Positions 53,494 through 62,055 of a DNA stretch of 64,000 nucleotides are shown here, piece after piece. The notes under the pieces are model-generated. The model was not told the origin of the DNA. It worked only from the letters and a program-made list of their open reading frames with translations, and searched no databases. Location of the stretch: NCBI RefSeq assembly GCF_014192335.1, contig NZ_JACHXU010000011.1, positions 124,001 through 188,000 of the forward strand. The letters are read 5' to 3'. This DNA comes from Aporhodopirellula rubra. GTDB lineage: Bacteria > Planctomycetota > Planctomycetia > Pirellulales > Pirellulaceae. Made by a program: the position numbers and the translations under genes. How positions within the stretch are numbered: position 1 is the stretch's first letter; every line of letters starts with the position of its first letter.

Positions 53494-54408
53494 CTACCGC
53501 TTTCTCAGAATGAAGACCGCGTCCGTCAGGTCTTCGTCGATTTCTCGCTGAATTTCGACGTCGCAATCGAAGTCGTGGATGCCCGCAATTTCGAAAACGT
53601 CGTCGACGCTCGCCAACAATGCCTTGGCTTGCGAGGGAGTATAGAGTCGGAGTGAAAATTCGCTTTGCATCCGTTCGATCTTTCCGCTCGGTTTTGTTGC
53701 TTTGATCGAAACACGCAGCCTCTCGAGCCGTTTGCGCCGTTGGAAGTCAACGACTCGCAACGTCACGCTGACGTTGGTGCCCGCGTGAGAGGCTTTCCAT
53801 CGTTCGGTGCAGTCCGGATCGGCGTCTAACGGAATGCAGTGGAAACCCAAAATGTAAACGCCTCCTTTGCGGAGCGACGCGGCGACAGCCCGCAGATGTT
53901 GTTCAGCCGTTTCCGCGTCCGTCAAATGCCGAAACGTGTTGAAGGTGCACATCGCGGCATCGACGCGAGGCTTGCACACGTGAGTCGTCATGTCACCCAA
54001 AATCAAATCACTGGCGAGACCTCGCCTCGCCAAACGTTTGCGAAGGTATGCCAACATCGCCGAATTGTTATCGAGCGCGACGAGGTCATATCCCTTCGCC
54101 GCCATCGCCGCGACCAGTCGACCGCTGCCGCAACCGGGTTCATACAACCGTTTGGTTTTGCCGCCACAGTACTTCTCGAACACGTCGTCAAAGAACGCGA
54201 CTTCGTTGGCGGTCTCATCGCGAAACACCATGTCGAAGTATTGCGGATGGTCGTACCAAGAGTTCGATTCGCTAGGTTTGGATTCGTTGACGAGCGCAGA
54301 TTCCCTCTCCGCTTTCTTCGTCATTTTCTTCGTCGGTTTCTTAGCCGCAGCCTTTGCCGAACGTTTGGTGTCTTTTGCCTTCGCGGTCGTGGGACGTTCG
54401 CTACTCAT
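53494..54408 (-). CDS. Class I methyltransferase with basic N-terminus (paralogue of 9671-10558)
   Basis: A 304-residue protein. The N-terminal ~45 residues are Lys/Ala-rich ('KDTKRSAKAAAKKPTKKM') and may bind nucleic acid or ribosomes. SAM motif I is 'YEPGCGSGRLVAAMA', followed by 'LVALDNNSAML' and 'AAMCTFNTFRHLTD'. The sequence 'DHPQYFDMVFRDETANE' and the C-terminal 'AVFILRKR' mirror the other methyltransferase. ATG 54408 overlaps the upstream Uup-like stop (ATGA), which suggests a role linked to translation or rescue. The substrate is unknown. Confidence 0.82.
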   Translation of the reverse strand: MSSERPTTAKAKDTKRSAKAAAKKPTKKMTKKAERESALVNESKPSESNSWYDHPQYFDMVFRDETANEVAFFDDVFEKYCGGKTKRLYEPGCGSGRLVAAMAAKGYDLVALDNNSAMLAYLRKRLARRGLASDLILGDMTTHVCKPRVDAAMCTFNTFRHLTDAETAEQHLRAVAASLRKGGVYILGFHCIPLDADPDCTERWKASHAGTNVSVTLRVVDFQRRKRLERLRVSIKATKPSGKIERMQSEFSLRLYTPSQAKALLASVDDVFEIAGIHDFDCDVEIQREIDEDLTDAVFILRKR

Positions 54409-56282
54409 GAGGAGGCCGCCGCACGCGCTTCGAGTTCTTCCCAACGCGTGAACGCCGTTTCAAGCTCTGATTCAGTTTGCCGTAACACTTTCGATGTCGC
54501 CGCGATCGTTTCGCCACCGGATTGGTAAAAGTCCGGTGCCGCCATCTCGGCATGCAATTGCTCGATCTTTTTCTCGAGCGATTCAATCTTCGTCGGCAAC
54601 TGCTTGAGTTCGCGTTGTTCGTTGTAGCTCAGTCGCGCGGGTTTGGACTCGGTCGGCGTCTCTTGTGACGACGTCGGTGACTGAATCTTTGCTTTCGAGA
54701 TTCGGTTGGGCGTTTCGTTCTTGGCACTGGTATCCACGCGGTTTGCACGTGCGGCCTCCCATTCGTCGTATCCGCCGCTGTATTCGTTGACCGTTCCGGG
54801 CGCCTCGTCGTGTTCGAAGACGATCGTGCTCGTAACAACGTTGTTAAGAAACGTCCGGTCGTGACTGACCATCAATAACGTGCCGTCGAAGTTGACCAGT
54901 TGTTCTTCGAGCATCTCCAACGTTTCGGCATCGAGATCGTTCGTCGGTTCGTCGAGCACGATCACGTTGGCCGGCTGGGTCATCAGTTTTGCGAGCAACG
55001 CACGGTTGCGCTCGCCGCCGGATAAGTACTTCACCGGCGTGCGTGCCCGTTCGGGCGTAAACAGATAATCCTGCAGGTAGCCGACGATGTGTTTCGTCTT
55101 ATCTCCAACGATTACCTTGTCACTGCCGCCACCGACGTTCTCGGTCACGGTCAGTTCAGGGTCGAGCGTGTCACGGAGTTGATCGAAATAGGCGACCTTC
55201 AGGTTGGTCCCGAGTTTGATCGTACCTTCGGTCGGTTTGAGGCCACCGAGGATGAGTTTGAGCAGTGTCGTCTTTCCCGCACCGTTGGGGCCGATGATCC
55301 CAATCTTGTCACCACGCATGACCAACGTGCTGAAATCGTTCACGATGGTTCGATCGCCATAAGAGAACGACACGTTCTCGAGTTTTGCGACCAACGCACC
55401 ACCCCGCGATGCTGTTTGCAGATTCAGCTTCGCGGTCGCTTCGGTCGTTCGTCGTTCGCTTCGCTGAACACGCAAGGCCTTCAACGCACGCACGCGACCT
55501 TCGTTACGGGTACGACGTGCCTTGATGCCTTGGCGGATCCACGCTTCTTCTTCGGCGAGCCTTTTGTCAAACAACGCGTTCTGTTTTTCTTCGGCTTCGA
55601 GTGCCGCGGCTTTGCGTTTGAGGAACGTCGGATAGTCGCACGTCCAATCGAATAACCGGCCACGGTCGACTTCCCAAATGCGATCAGCGAGCGTTTGCAG
55701 AAAGGAACGGTCGTGCGTGATGAACATCAACGTACCTGGCCAACTCTTCAAGAATTTTTCCAGCCACAAGATCGAATGAATGTCGAGGTGGTTGGTCGGT
55801 TCGTCGAGCAGCAGCAAGTCCGGTTTGGCTGCGATCGTTCGCGCCAACAGCACGCGGCGTTTCATTCCGCTCGAAAGCGAATCGAAGGCGGCGTCGCCGG
55901 GTAGATCCATCCGCGACAAGGTTTCTTCGACGAGTTGTTCGATCTCCCAGTCTTCTCGCGTCGCATGGTCCGCCGGGCCGATCGATCCGGCGAGTCCGGG
56001 GATCGCATCGCCTTTGGCCATCATGAGGTCGTGGACGTTGCAATGAATGTCAGCGGGAACATCCTGGGTCAATCGCGCCACACGCAGGTTCGCACCCGCG
56101 TCGGCGACAACGTTCCCATGGTCGGGCGTGATATCGCCGGCAAGAATCTTCAGCAACGTCGTCTTGCCCGCTCCGTTACGGCCGAGCAAACCGATGCGGT
56201 CGCCTCGCGAGATTCGGACGGTGACGTCGTCTAGTAGTTGCGGACCGCGAAATCCGATCGAGATGTTTTCGAGTGTGATCAT
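54405..56282 (-). CDS. uup: ABC-F ATPase, Uup-like
   Basis: A 625-residue soluble protein with two ATP-binding cassettes. Walker A sites are 'GLLGRNGAGKTTLLK' and 'GIIGPNGAGKTTLLK'; signature motifs include 'DSLSSGMKRRVLLART' and 'KYLSGGERNRALLAKL'; Walker B regions end 'LLLDEPTNHLD' and 'IVLDEPTNDLD'. A C-terminal coiled coil ('LKQLPTKIESLEKKIEQLHA') fits Uup/EttA-type proteins, which act on ribosomes or DNA. There are no membrane segments. It overlaps the upstream ABC ATPase and the downstream methyltransferase by four bases each. Confidence 0.9.
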   Translation of the reverse strand: MITLENISIGFRGPQLLDDVTVRISRGDRIGLLGRNGAGKTTLLKILAGDITPDHGNVVADAGANLRVARLTQDVPADIHCNVHDLMMAKGDAIPGLAGSIGPADHATREDWEIEQLVEETLSRMDLPGDAAFDSLSSGMKRRVLLARTIAAKPDLLLLDEPTNHLDIHSILWLEKFLKSWPGTLMFITHDRSFLQTLADRIWEVDRGRLFDWTCDYPTFLKRKAAALEAEEKQNALFDKRLAEEEAWIRQGIKARRTRNEGRVRALKALRVQRSERRTTEATAKLNLQTASRGGALVAKLENVSFSYGDRTIVNDFSTLVMRGDKIGIIGPNGAGKTTLLKLILGGLKPTEGTIKLGTNLKVAYFDQLRDTLDPELTVTENVGGGSDKVIVGDKTKHIVGYLQDYLFTPERARTPVKYLSGGERNRALLAKLMTQPANVIVLDEPTNDLDAETLEMLEEQLVNFDGTLLMVSHDRTFLNNVVTSTIVFEHDEAPGTVNEYSGGYDEWEAARANRVDTSAKNETPNRISKAKIQSPTSSQETPTESKPARLSYNEQRELKQLPTKIESLEKKIEQLHAEMAAPDFYQSGGETIAATSKVLRQTESELETAFTRWEELEARAAASS

Positions 56283-57295
56283 AGAGAGGGGGAGGAGGTG
56301 GATTGGGATGCTTCGCTCTGCATGGACTCGCGGAACAATTCCGCAATCACGTCCTCGAGCGGTGGGTCTTCAACAACGATGTCCTCGATCGCATGATCAC
56401 GAAGAGTTTCGGCGAGCAGTCGTGGCACGTCGCCACGTGGGACTCGGTATTGAATTTTGGGCCAATTTTCATTCACGATCGACCCGAGCGTCTTGGGCAA
56501 CGTCAGGGACTCCGAAGCTGCAAATTGCAACGTGACCAATTTGTCACCGCTGAATTTATCGACGATGCCCGATAGCGAACCGTCGTACTGAACGGACCCT
56601 CGCGCGACCACGACGACGCGGCGGCAGAGTGCAGCGACGTCCTTCATGTAATGACTCGTTAACAGAATCGTGATTTGGCGTTTTTCTTGGTAGTACCGTA
56701 AAAACTTTTGAATGTTGTGTTGGGCGATGACATCGAGTCCGATCGTGGGTTCATCCAAAAACAACACCTCGGGACTGTGCAGCAACGCGGCGATCAACTC
56801 CATCTTCATTCGCTCGCCCAACGACAATTCGCGAACCGGCTGATCGAGCAACCGTGTCACGTCGAGCAGATCGCTTAACTCATCCAATCGCGAAACAAAT
56901 TCTTTTGGGTCGACGCCGTAGATGTGTTGATGCAATCGATAGGATTCGCGTGCCGGCAAATCCCACCAAAGCTGATTCTTCTGTCCCATGACGAGTGCGA
57001 ATCGACGGCGGTATTCGTTCTGCCGCAGCCAGGGGACGTAACCCATCACGGTCGCCGTGCCGCTGGTGGGTTGGATCACGCCGGACAACAATTTCAACGT
57101 CGTCGTTTTGCCGGCCCCGTTGGGGCCTAGAAAAGCAACGAATTCGCCCTGCTCGACGCTGAGGTTGATCCCTTCGACCGCTTTGACGTCACGATATTCG
57201 CGGTTGAACAGACCTCGGATGCTGCCACCGAGTCCTTCACGTTTTTGATAGACACGGTAATGCTTGGTCAGATCTTTGACTTCGATAATCGGCAT
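56279..57295 (-). CDS. ABC-2 exporter ATPase (COG4586-like)
   Basis: A 338-residue ATP-binding subunit. Walker A is 'AFLGPNGAGKTTTLKLLSGV', the signature 'RELSLGERMKMELIAAL', and Walker B 'VLFLDEPTIGLDV'. The feature 'HYRVYQKREGLGGSIRGLFN' at the N-terminus and the extra C-terminal domain are typical of the ATPase that serves paired COG4587/COG3694 permeases, which are found here at 25507-27288. No permease lies beside it. Its stop overlaps the uup start (ATGA). Confidence 0.9.
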   Translation of the reverse strand: MPIIEVKDLTKHYRVYQKREGLGGSIRGLFNREYRDVKAVEGINLSVEQGEFVAFLGPNGAGKTTTLKLLSGVIQPTSGTATVMGYVPWLRQNEYRRRFALVMGQKNQLWWDLPARESYRLHQHIYGVDPKEFVSRLDELSDLLDVTRLLDQPVRELSLGERMKMELIAALLHSPEVLFLDEPTIGLDVIAQHNIQKFLRYYQEKRQITILLTSHYMKDVAALCRRVVVVARGSVQYDGSLSGIVDKFSGDKLVTLQFAASESLTLPKTLGSIVNENWPKIQYRVPRGDVPRLLAETLRDHAIEDIVVEDPPLEDVIAELFRESMQSEASQSTSSPSL

Positions 57296-57567
57296 CGCTT
57301 CCGGCCCGTCGGGAGAAAACGGAGCATTGTAGCGCCGCGGACCGTTTGTTCGCAGTGGGGGTGCCGCATTCGTGAACCAACCGACATGATTCTGTCTCCA
57401 TCCGGCATGATTTCGCGGCCGAATACCGGTTCTGTTGATCGTGGACGTCGCGCGGCTAGATGCGTATGGCGGCGCTAGAGTGGCACAGACAGGGAGACGT
57501 TCGGGCCGGGAATCCGCTGAGCAGATTCTTGTCGCACGAGTGTCTGAGCTGAGCGCCGCCGGATTGA

Positions 57568-59067
57568 CTACTGCGGGGCCGCCTGCGGCTTTGCTTTCAG
57601 CAGACCGGCTTTCACCGCTTTCTGGATCTCCGCTTCCATGTCGACATACACGGGGTCTGGCAATTCCGGACCACGGCGAATGATCTCCGCACTCAGGATT
57701 GCGTCGGGGGGCAACTGAATCTGGTTTTTCTCTTTCTTTTCCGTCGGATCGACGCGTCGAAGTCTCGATGCGACGTCCATGCCATCGATCACGCGACCGA
57801 ACACCGTTTGGTTTTTCGCCATCGACACGATCGGCAGATACAAGATCGCGAACTGCGAGCTGCCCGAGTTTTCAACGAATTCGCCGTTACCCAGTGGTAT
57901 CTTTGCCATCGCCAGCGAACCACGCAGGCCCGGTCGTGCTTGTTCACGGGTGTGTTCGTCGACCAGGAACTCGCCCGAGTTGCCTCGGCCGTCGCCGGAG
58001 ACGTCGCCCGACAACGCGAGCACGTTTGGAGAGACGACCGAAAAATCCAATCCCTCATAAAAGCCATTTTCGACCAATTTGAGGAAATGACCGACCGCGG
58101 ACGGTGCCGCATCGGGGAACAATTCGACGACGAAGTTTCCTTTGGTCGTTTCGAATCGGACCTGTGGCAGCGTTTCTGAATCGGTCTTCGCAATTGCTTC
58201 CTGTTCCCGTTTGTATTGCTGCTCGAGTTCCTCGAGTTGATATTTCAGGTTCTTGTCCGCTTTCTCGAGGTCTTCCTCGCTCAACGACTCATAAACACGT
58301 TTGGCAACGTCAAAATCGCCAACGGTGACCGCTGATCGACCGAGTGCGAGATACAGGAAGCGAAAGTTCTGGCCGATGTCCAGTAATCGAGCGGCCGCTT
58401 CGAAGGTTCTCGCGTCGTAGATATCGTTCTCGACGTGGTGCTGCACCATCGTGACGACGTAACTGACGGCCTCGACGCTGGGCAGATAACGCATCAATTC
58501 CAACGCCGCCTCGAACTGCTCCTCCATCAGGTCCCATGTCTTATTCCGTTGTTCACGAAAGCCAATGATCGCCGCAGGAGTTTGGTCGTAGCCGTTTCGA
58601 TAATGAATCTGCAATCGTCGCAATTCCAGCATCTCGTCGGCGAGTTGCCGATCGAGTTCGTTGAATCGATCCCAGGCAACCTGAGCTTCTGGTTGAATCT
58701 CTTCAGGCAAGGTTTTCAGGACTTCTTTTAATTCTTCGGGATCGTCTTTCGCCGGGGCATTCTGCGGAGGTTCATCGCCGTGATCGTGCGCGTGGTCGTG
58801 ATCATGGCCGGCGTGTGGGTCTGCGGCGGGCACTTTTGACGTCGTCGGAGCGGAGCCCGAGAACGTCATTTCCGCGGCGCCACCCTGCTCGTTGGCGTTG
58901 TTTTCAGTTTCTGAGGAAGGCTGGTACAGCGTCGGGCCGGCGGGTTCGTCGATCGTCTCGGACACGCCCGTCGGTCCCGCATCACCCGTGGTTTCGTCCT
59001 GAGCCGAGACCTGGGTCGCGATCATCACGCCTCCGATGACGAGCACTGCTGTTGCCAATCGGGGCAT
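57568..59067 (-). CDS. Secreted cyclophilin-fold protein with degraded active site
   Basis: A 499-residue envelope protein. A signal peptide (about 1-23, 'MPRLATAVLVIGGVMIATQV') precedes a histidine-rich 'HAGHDHDHAHDHGDEP', a helical region at about 110-270 and a C-terminal cyclophilin domain. The domain is recognised by 'RPGLRGSLAMAK', 'GSSQFAILYLPIV' and 'VFGRVIDGMDV'. The motif normally FHR-V-I-P reads FSV-V-S-P, so the catalytic arginine is missing, and the QFF position is QFA. It probably binds proteins without isomerising prolines. ATG 59067 is chosen for the signal; the longer frame to 59127 is less likely. Confidence 0.82.
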   Translation of the reverse strand: MPRLATAVLVIGGVMIATQVSAQDETTGDAGPTGVSETIDEPAGPTLYQPSSETENNANEQGGAAEMTFSGSAPTTSKVPAADPHAGHDHDHAHDHGDEPPQNAPAKDDPEELKEVLKTLPEEIQPEAQVAWDRFNELDRQLADEMLELRRLQIHYRNGYDQTPAAIIGFREQRNKTWDLMEEQFEAALELMRYLPSVEAVSYVVTMVQHHVENDIYDARTFEAAARLLDIGQNFRFLYLALGRSAVTVGDFDVAKRVYESLSEEDLEKADKNLKYQLEELEQQYKREQEAIAKTDSETLPQVRFETTKGNFVVELFPDAAPSAVGHFLKLVENGFYEGLDFSVVSPNVLALSGDVSGDGRGNSGEFLVDEHTREQARPGLRGSLAMAKIPLGNGEFVENSGSSQFAILYLPIVSMAKNQTVFGRVIDGMDVASRLRRVDPTEKKEKNQIQLPPDAILSAEIIRRGPELPDPVYVDMEAEIQKAVKAGLLKAKPQAAPQ

Positions 59068-59206
59068 GAAAACACGGCAAACCCGTCGGGCCGGCATGCG
59101 TGAGAAGGGAAAAGCGTGGGCGGGCATCTCAACGGTCCATCAGCACGAATAAAAAAGAAAGATCGGCCCGCTGTTACGCACCGTCATGGAAAATGGTTTG
59201 GTCGAT

Positions 59207-60247
59207 TTAGCTGAGCCGACGCAGCCCGTCTTCCGTCATCGGGTTCGGGATTTCGATCTCAACTTCATCAATTCTTGCCAGGGTTTCAGCGTCGAGGATT
59301 AAATCATCGGCGGCCAAGCATTCTCGCAGTTGCTCCACTGTCGTTGCCCCGATGATGGTCGACGCGACAAAATCATGCTGCTTGCTCCACGCGACCGACA
59401 GGGCCGTCACCGACACCCCGATCGATTCGGCGATCTTCATCAAACGGCGTGTCGTTTCAATGGTTCGGTCGTTGACGAACCGCTGAGCCATTCGCTTTTG
59501 ACGCTCGCCACCGGAGACGAGGTAATCGGTAAAACGTGCCCCCGCCGGTGGGCCGTCGTTGTATTTGCCAGTCAAGACGCCGCCCCCGAGTGGTGAGTAG
59601 GGCAGCAGGCTGACATTCTCACGCCGGCAAACTTGCGCCAATTCGTTCTCGCAACGACGATTGATCAAGCTGAAATTGTTCTGCACGGTTTGGTATCGCT
59701 CCACGTCATGCAATTCAGCCGCCCACAGGCTCTTCATCAAACCCCAGCAGGTTTCGTTGCTGCAACCGATCACGCGAACCTTTCCGGATCGTTTCAGGTG
59801 AGTTAAACCCTCGAGCACCTCCTCGTAGGGCATGCCGTGATCGGGCCAGTGGATTTGATAGAGATCGATGTAGTCGGTCTGTAATCGCCGCAGCGATTCT
59901 TCGCACGATCGAATTAATTGATGACGGTCCAAGGTGGTGCGTCCGTGCCGGACCGGAGGCGTGAACCAGCCGTGGCCGGGACCGGTAATTTTGGTTGCCA
60001 CGGTGATCGCGTCGCGTGCCTGATTGGACAACCACGACCCAAAGATTTCCTCGGTCACGCCGACGGTCTCTTTTTGCGGCGGCACCGGATAAATTTCCGC
60101 CGCGTCAAAGAAATTGATCCCGGATTCCAACGCGACGTCGCAAATTTCGTGCGACAGCGATTCGTCACACGAGCTGCCGAACGTCATCGTTCCCATGCAA
60201 ATATCCGATACTGTCAGTCCGCTGCCGCCTAATCGTCGTTGTTGCAT
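59207..60247 (-). CDS. Aldo/keto reductase (Tas/YghZ-like)
   Basis: A 346-residue NADPH-dependent reductase. The tetrad is Asp and Tyr in 'INFFDAAEIYPVPPQ', Lys in 'AITVATKITG' and His in 'DLYQIHWPDHGMP', so it should be active on aldehydes or ketones. 'LLPYSPLGGGVLTGKYND' is the family's cofactor-loop motif. ATG 60247 gives 'MQQRRLGGSGLTVSDICMGT', the correct start; a frame upstream to 60409 adds 54 unrelated residues. The substrate is unknown. Confidence 0.92.
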   Translation of the reverse strand: MQQRRLGGSGLTVSDICMGTMTFGSSCDESLSHEICDVALESGINFFDAAEIYPVPPQKETVGVTEEIFGSWLSNQARDAITVATKITGPGHGWFTPPVRHGRTTLDRHQLIRSCEESLRRLQTDYIDLYQIHWPDHGMPYEEVLEGLTHLKRSGKVRVIGCSNETCWGLMKSLWAAELHDVERYQTVQNNFSLINRRCENELAQVCRRENVSLLPYSPLGGGVLTGKYNDGPPAGARFTDYLVSGGERQKRMAQRFVNDRTIETTRRLMKIAESIGVSVTALSVAWSKQHDFVASTIIGATTVEQLRECLAADDLILDAETLARIDEVEIEIPNPMTEDGLRRLS

Positions 60248-60740
60248 CGTCGTGTGTTCCCTGGGAACGAGTTGAATTGCGGTTACAATGGTGAGTTGCA
60301 GGTTTGTAGCGTCCTGACGCTCGGTATCAATCCCCACCCTGATTGGGCTGAACGAAACTCCACTGCCACGGTTAGGGATCGAGAGTGCTTCCGTCGTTGC
60401 GGGCGCCATTGATCGAACGACCTGGATCGAGCTCGCTCGCGACGTGAATCAACGCAGTCATGCAAACACCGTGGCATCGTTCCTCGCCTCCCTCCCGCCT
60501 TTCCCGCCTCATCCCACCTTTCCGCGATCCTTCACCCGCATGCCCAGCTTTCTAACAATTCGCCTTTTTACATTGTGGCACGATTCGCTGCGGCCCGATT
60601 TGCTGCGGTTTGATTCGCATCGTTCCCGCTCATTGCGGCCATCTCGATTCCGGTCAGTTTTCTCTCTGGTTCGTTGCTCTTGGGAAAACTCGACGTTGGC
60701 AGCATGTTTGTCGCTGCTCTATCACCGAATTGTTAACAAC
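60248..60740. other. 493-bp divergent intergenic region
   Basis: It lies between the aldo/keto reductase (minus) and the DHQS-like gene (plus). A pyrimidine-rich tract occurs near 60480-60530. A short tandem repeat is at 60581-60610. No gene is supported. Confidence 0.55.
60581..60610. repeat. Two tandem 15-bp units
   Basis: CGATTCGCTGCGGCC (60581-60595) and CGATTTGCTGCGGTT (60596-60610) match at 12 of 15 positions; a weaker third unit (TGATTCGCATCG) follows. It is one of several short tandem repeats in intergenic DNA of this window. Confidence 0.55.
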
Positions 60741-60797
60741 ATGACGATGACGCTATTCGGTCAAGATCCCACCGAGCCCACGAGCGACTCGCTGTGA
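60741..60797 (+). CDS. Possible 18-codon leader peptide
   Basis: ATG 60741 opens an 18-codon frame ending 'PTEPTSDSL' whose TGA overlaps the GTG of the next gene (GTGA). It has no strong ribosome-binding site. Translation through it could couple ribosomes to the downstream start, or the overlap may be chance. Confidence 0.3.
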   Translation: MTMTLFGQDPTEPTSDSL

Positions 60798-61951
60798 GTG
60801 ATATTGATGTCCCCTTCGTCGTGTCGTTCACACACCGACTCCGACACACCGCCGATATCAGCGACGCGGATTTCTCGGTCCTGATCGATCTCTTGGCGAC
60901 CGAGCCGCAACAACCCGCGAAGGTTTTGTTGTGGGCCGATTCGAACCTCAGCGTTGCCACGGGCAGCCAAAAAGATTTCGCGTCGAGATTGAGCGAGCGA
61001 CTCTCGCAGAGCGACCGCGTCGAATTAGCGGCACCACCGCACATCATCCCTGGTGGCGAAGCGTGCAAGAATTCTGACGCCGTTTTGCAACAACTGTTGA
61101 AACTGATTCACGATCACAACATGGATCGGCGTAGCTACATCATCGTCGCCGGAGGTGGAGCGGTGCTCGATGTCGCCGGATACGCGGCTGCGATCGCTCA
61201 CCGTGGCATTCGATTGATCCGGTTGCCTTCCACGACGCTCGCTCAATCGGACTCAGGCGTCGGCGTTAAAAACGCAATTAATTCATTCGGCAAAAAGAAT
61301 TGGATCGGCACGTTCGCGGTTCCCTGGGCGGTGATCAACGACGCCGCCATTCTGCAGAGTCTTCCCGATCGCGACTTCTGCTCGGGGCTGACCGAGGCGA
61401 TCAAGGTGGCGTTGTTGAAAGACCCATCCTTCTTCGAGTTCATCCAATCCAACGCGTCGGAAATTCGTCGACGTGATCCCGCGATCAGCACGGCGGTGAT
61501 CGCGAGATCGTGCCGTTTACATTTGGATCATATCACTCTCGGCGGCGACCCCTTCGAATCGCTCGAAGCCCGACCGCTCGATTTCGGTCACTGGTCCGCC
61601 CACCGTCTCGAACCAATGACGGATTATCAGTTGCGACACGGCGAAGCCGTCGGGATCGGCGTCGCCCTCGACACGCTTTATTCAGCACGCATGTTTGGAT
61701 TGAGCCACGAGACCGCGATCGATGTTTGTCAAACCATCGCCGCGATCGGATCTCCGATTTGGTGTGATGCGATCAACGACAGTGATGCGGTGTTGCGAGG
61801 ACTCGAAGAGTTTCGCCAGCACCTCGGCGGACGTCTTACCGTCACGATGTTACGAGACATCGGTGACAGTATCAACGTTCACGAGATCGATCTCGATGTG
61901 ATGAAATCGTGCATTGAGGAACTCAGCGAACTCAGCGTCGTGACGCATTAA
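60794..61951 (+). CDS. 3-dehydroquinate synthase-like cyclase
   Basis: A 385-residue NAD-dependent sugar-phosphate cyclase fold. 'YIIVAGGGAVLDVAGYAAAI' is the NAD site, 'FCSGLTEAIKVALLKD' holds a metal-binding glutamate, and 'PLDFGHWSAHRLEPM' and 'RHGEAVGIGVALD' hold metal histidines. The DHQS motif that reads D-S-S-V-G-G-K-T is D-S-G-V-G-V-K-N here, so the phosphate/substrate pocket differs from AroB. It may be a DHQS paralogue such as the ebo-cluster (EboD-like) or a valiolone synthase-type cyclase. It starts at GTG 60794. No other shikimate or ebo genes are near. Confidence 0.8.
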   Translation: MSDIDVPFVVSFTHRLRHTADISDADFSVLIDLLATEPQQPAKVLLWADSNLSVATGSQKDFASRLSERLSQSDRVELAAPPHIIPGGEACKNSDAVLQQLLKLIHDHNMDRRSYIIVAGGGAVLDVAGYAAAIAHRGIRLIRLPSTTLAQSDSGVGVKNAINSFGKKNWIGTFAVPWAVINDAAILQSLPDRDFCSGLTEAIKVALLKDPSFFEFIQSNASEIRRRDPAISTAVIARSCRLHLDHITLGGDPFESLEARPLDFGHWSAHRLEPMTDYQLRHGEAVGIGVALDTLYSARMFGLSHETAIDVCQTIAAIGSPIWCDAINDSDAVLRGLEEFRQHLGGRLTVTMLRDIGDSINVHEIDLDVMKSCIEELSELSVVTH

Positions 61952-61987
61952 CCCAGTCGGGTTCAAAAACAGCGTCTCTGCGGCACG

Positions 61988-62006
61988 CGATGCTTCTTTA
62001 GCATCG
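61988..62006. repeat. Stem-loop between cyclase and cobalamin-binding-type gene
   Basis: CGATGCT (61988-61994) pairs with AGCATCG (62000-62006) around TCTTT. No T-run follows, so it is not a typical terminator. It is 50 bp before the next start. Confidence 0.4.
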
Positions 62007-62055
62007 TGCGGCGAGATGTTTAGAGCCTGTGTGTTCCCATTATCCCGAGAATCCG

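Noticed and set aside
61952-62055. Cobalamin riboswitch before the cobalamin-binding-type gene
   Set aside because: Only 104 bp are available and no B12-box-like sequence was seen.
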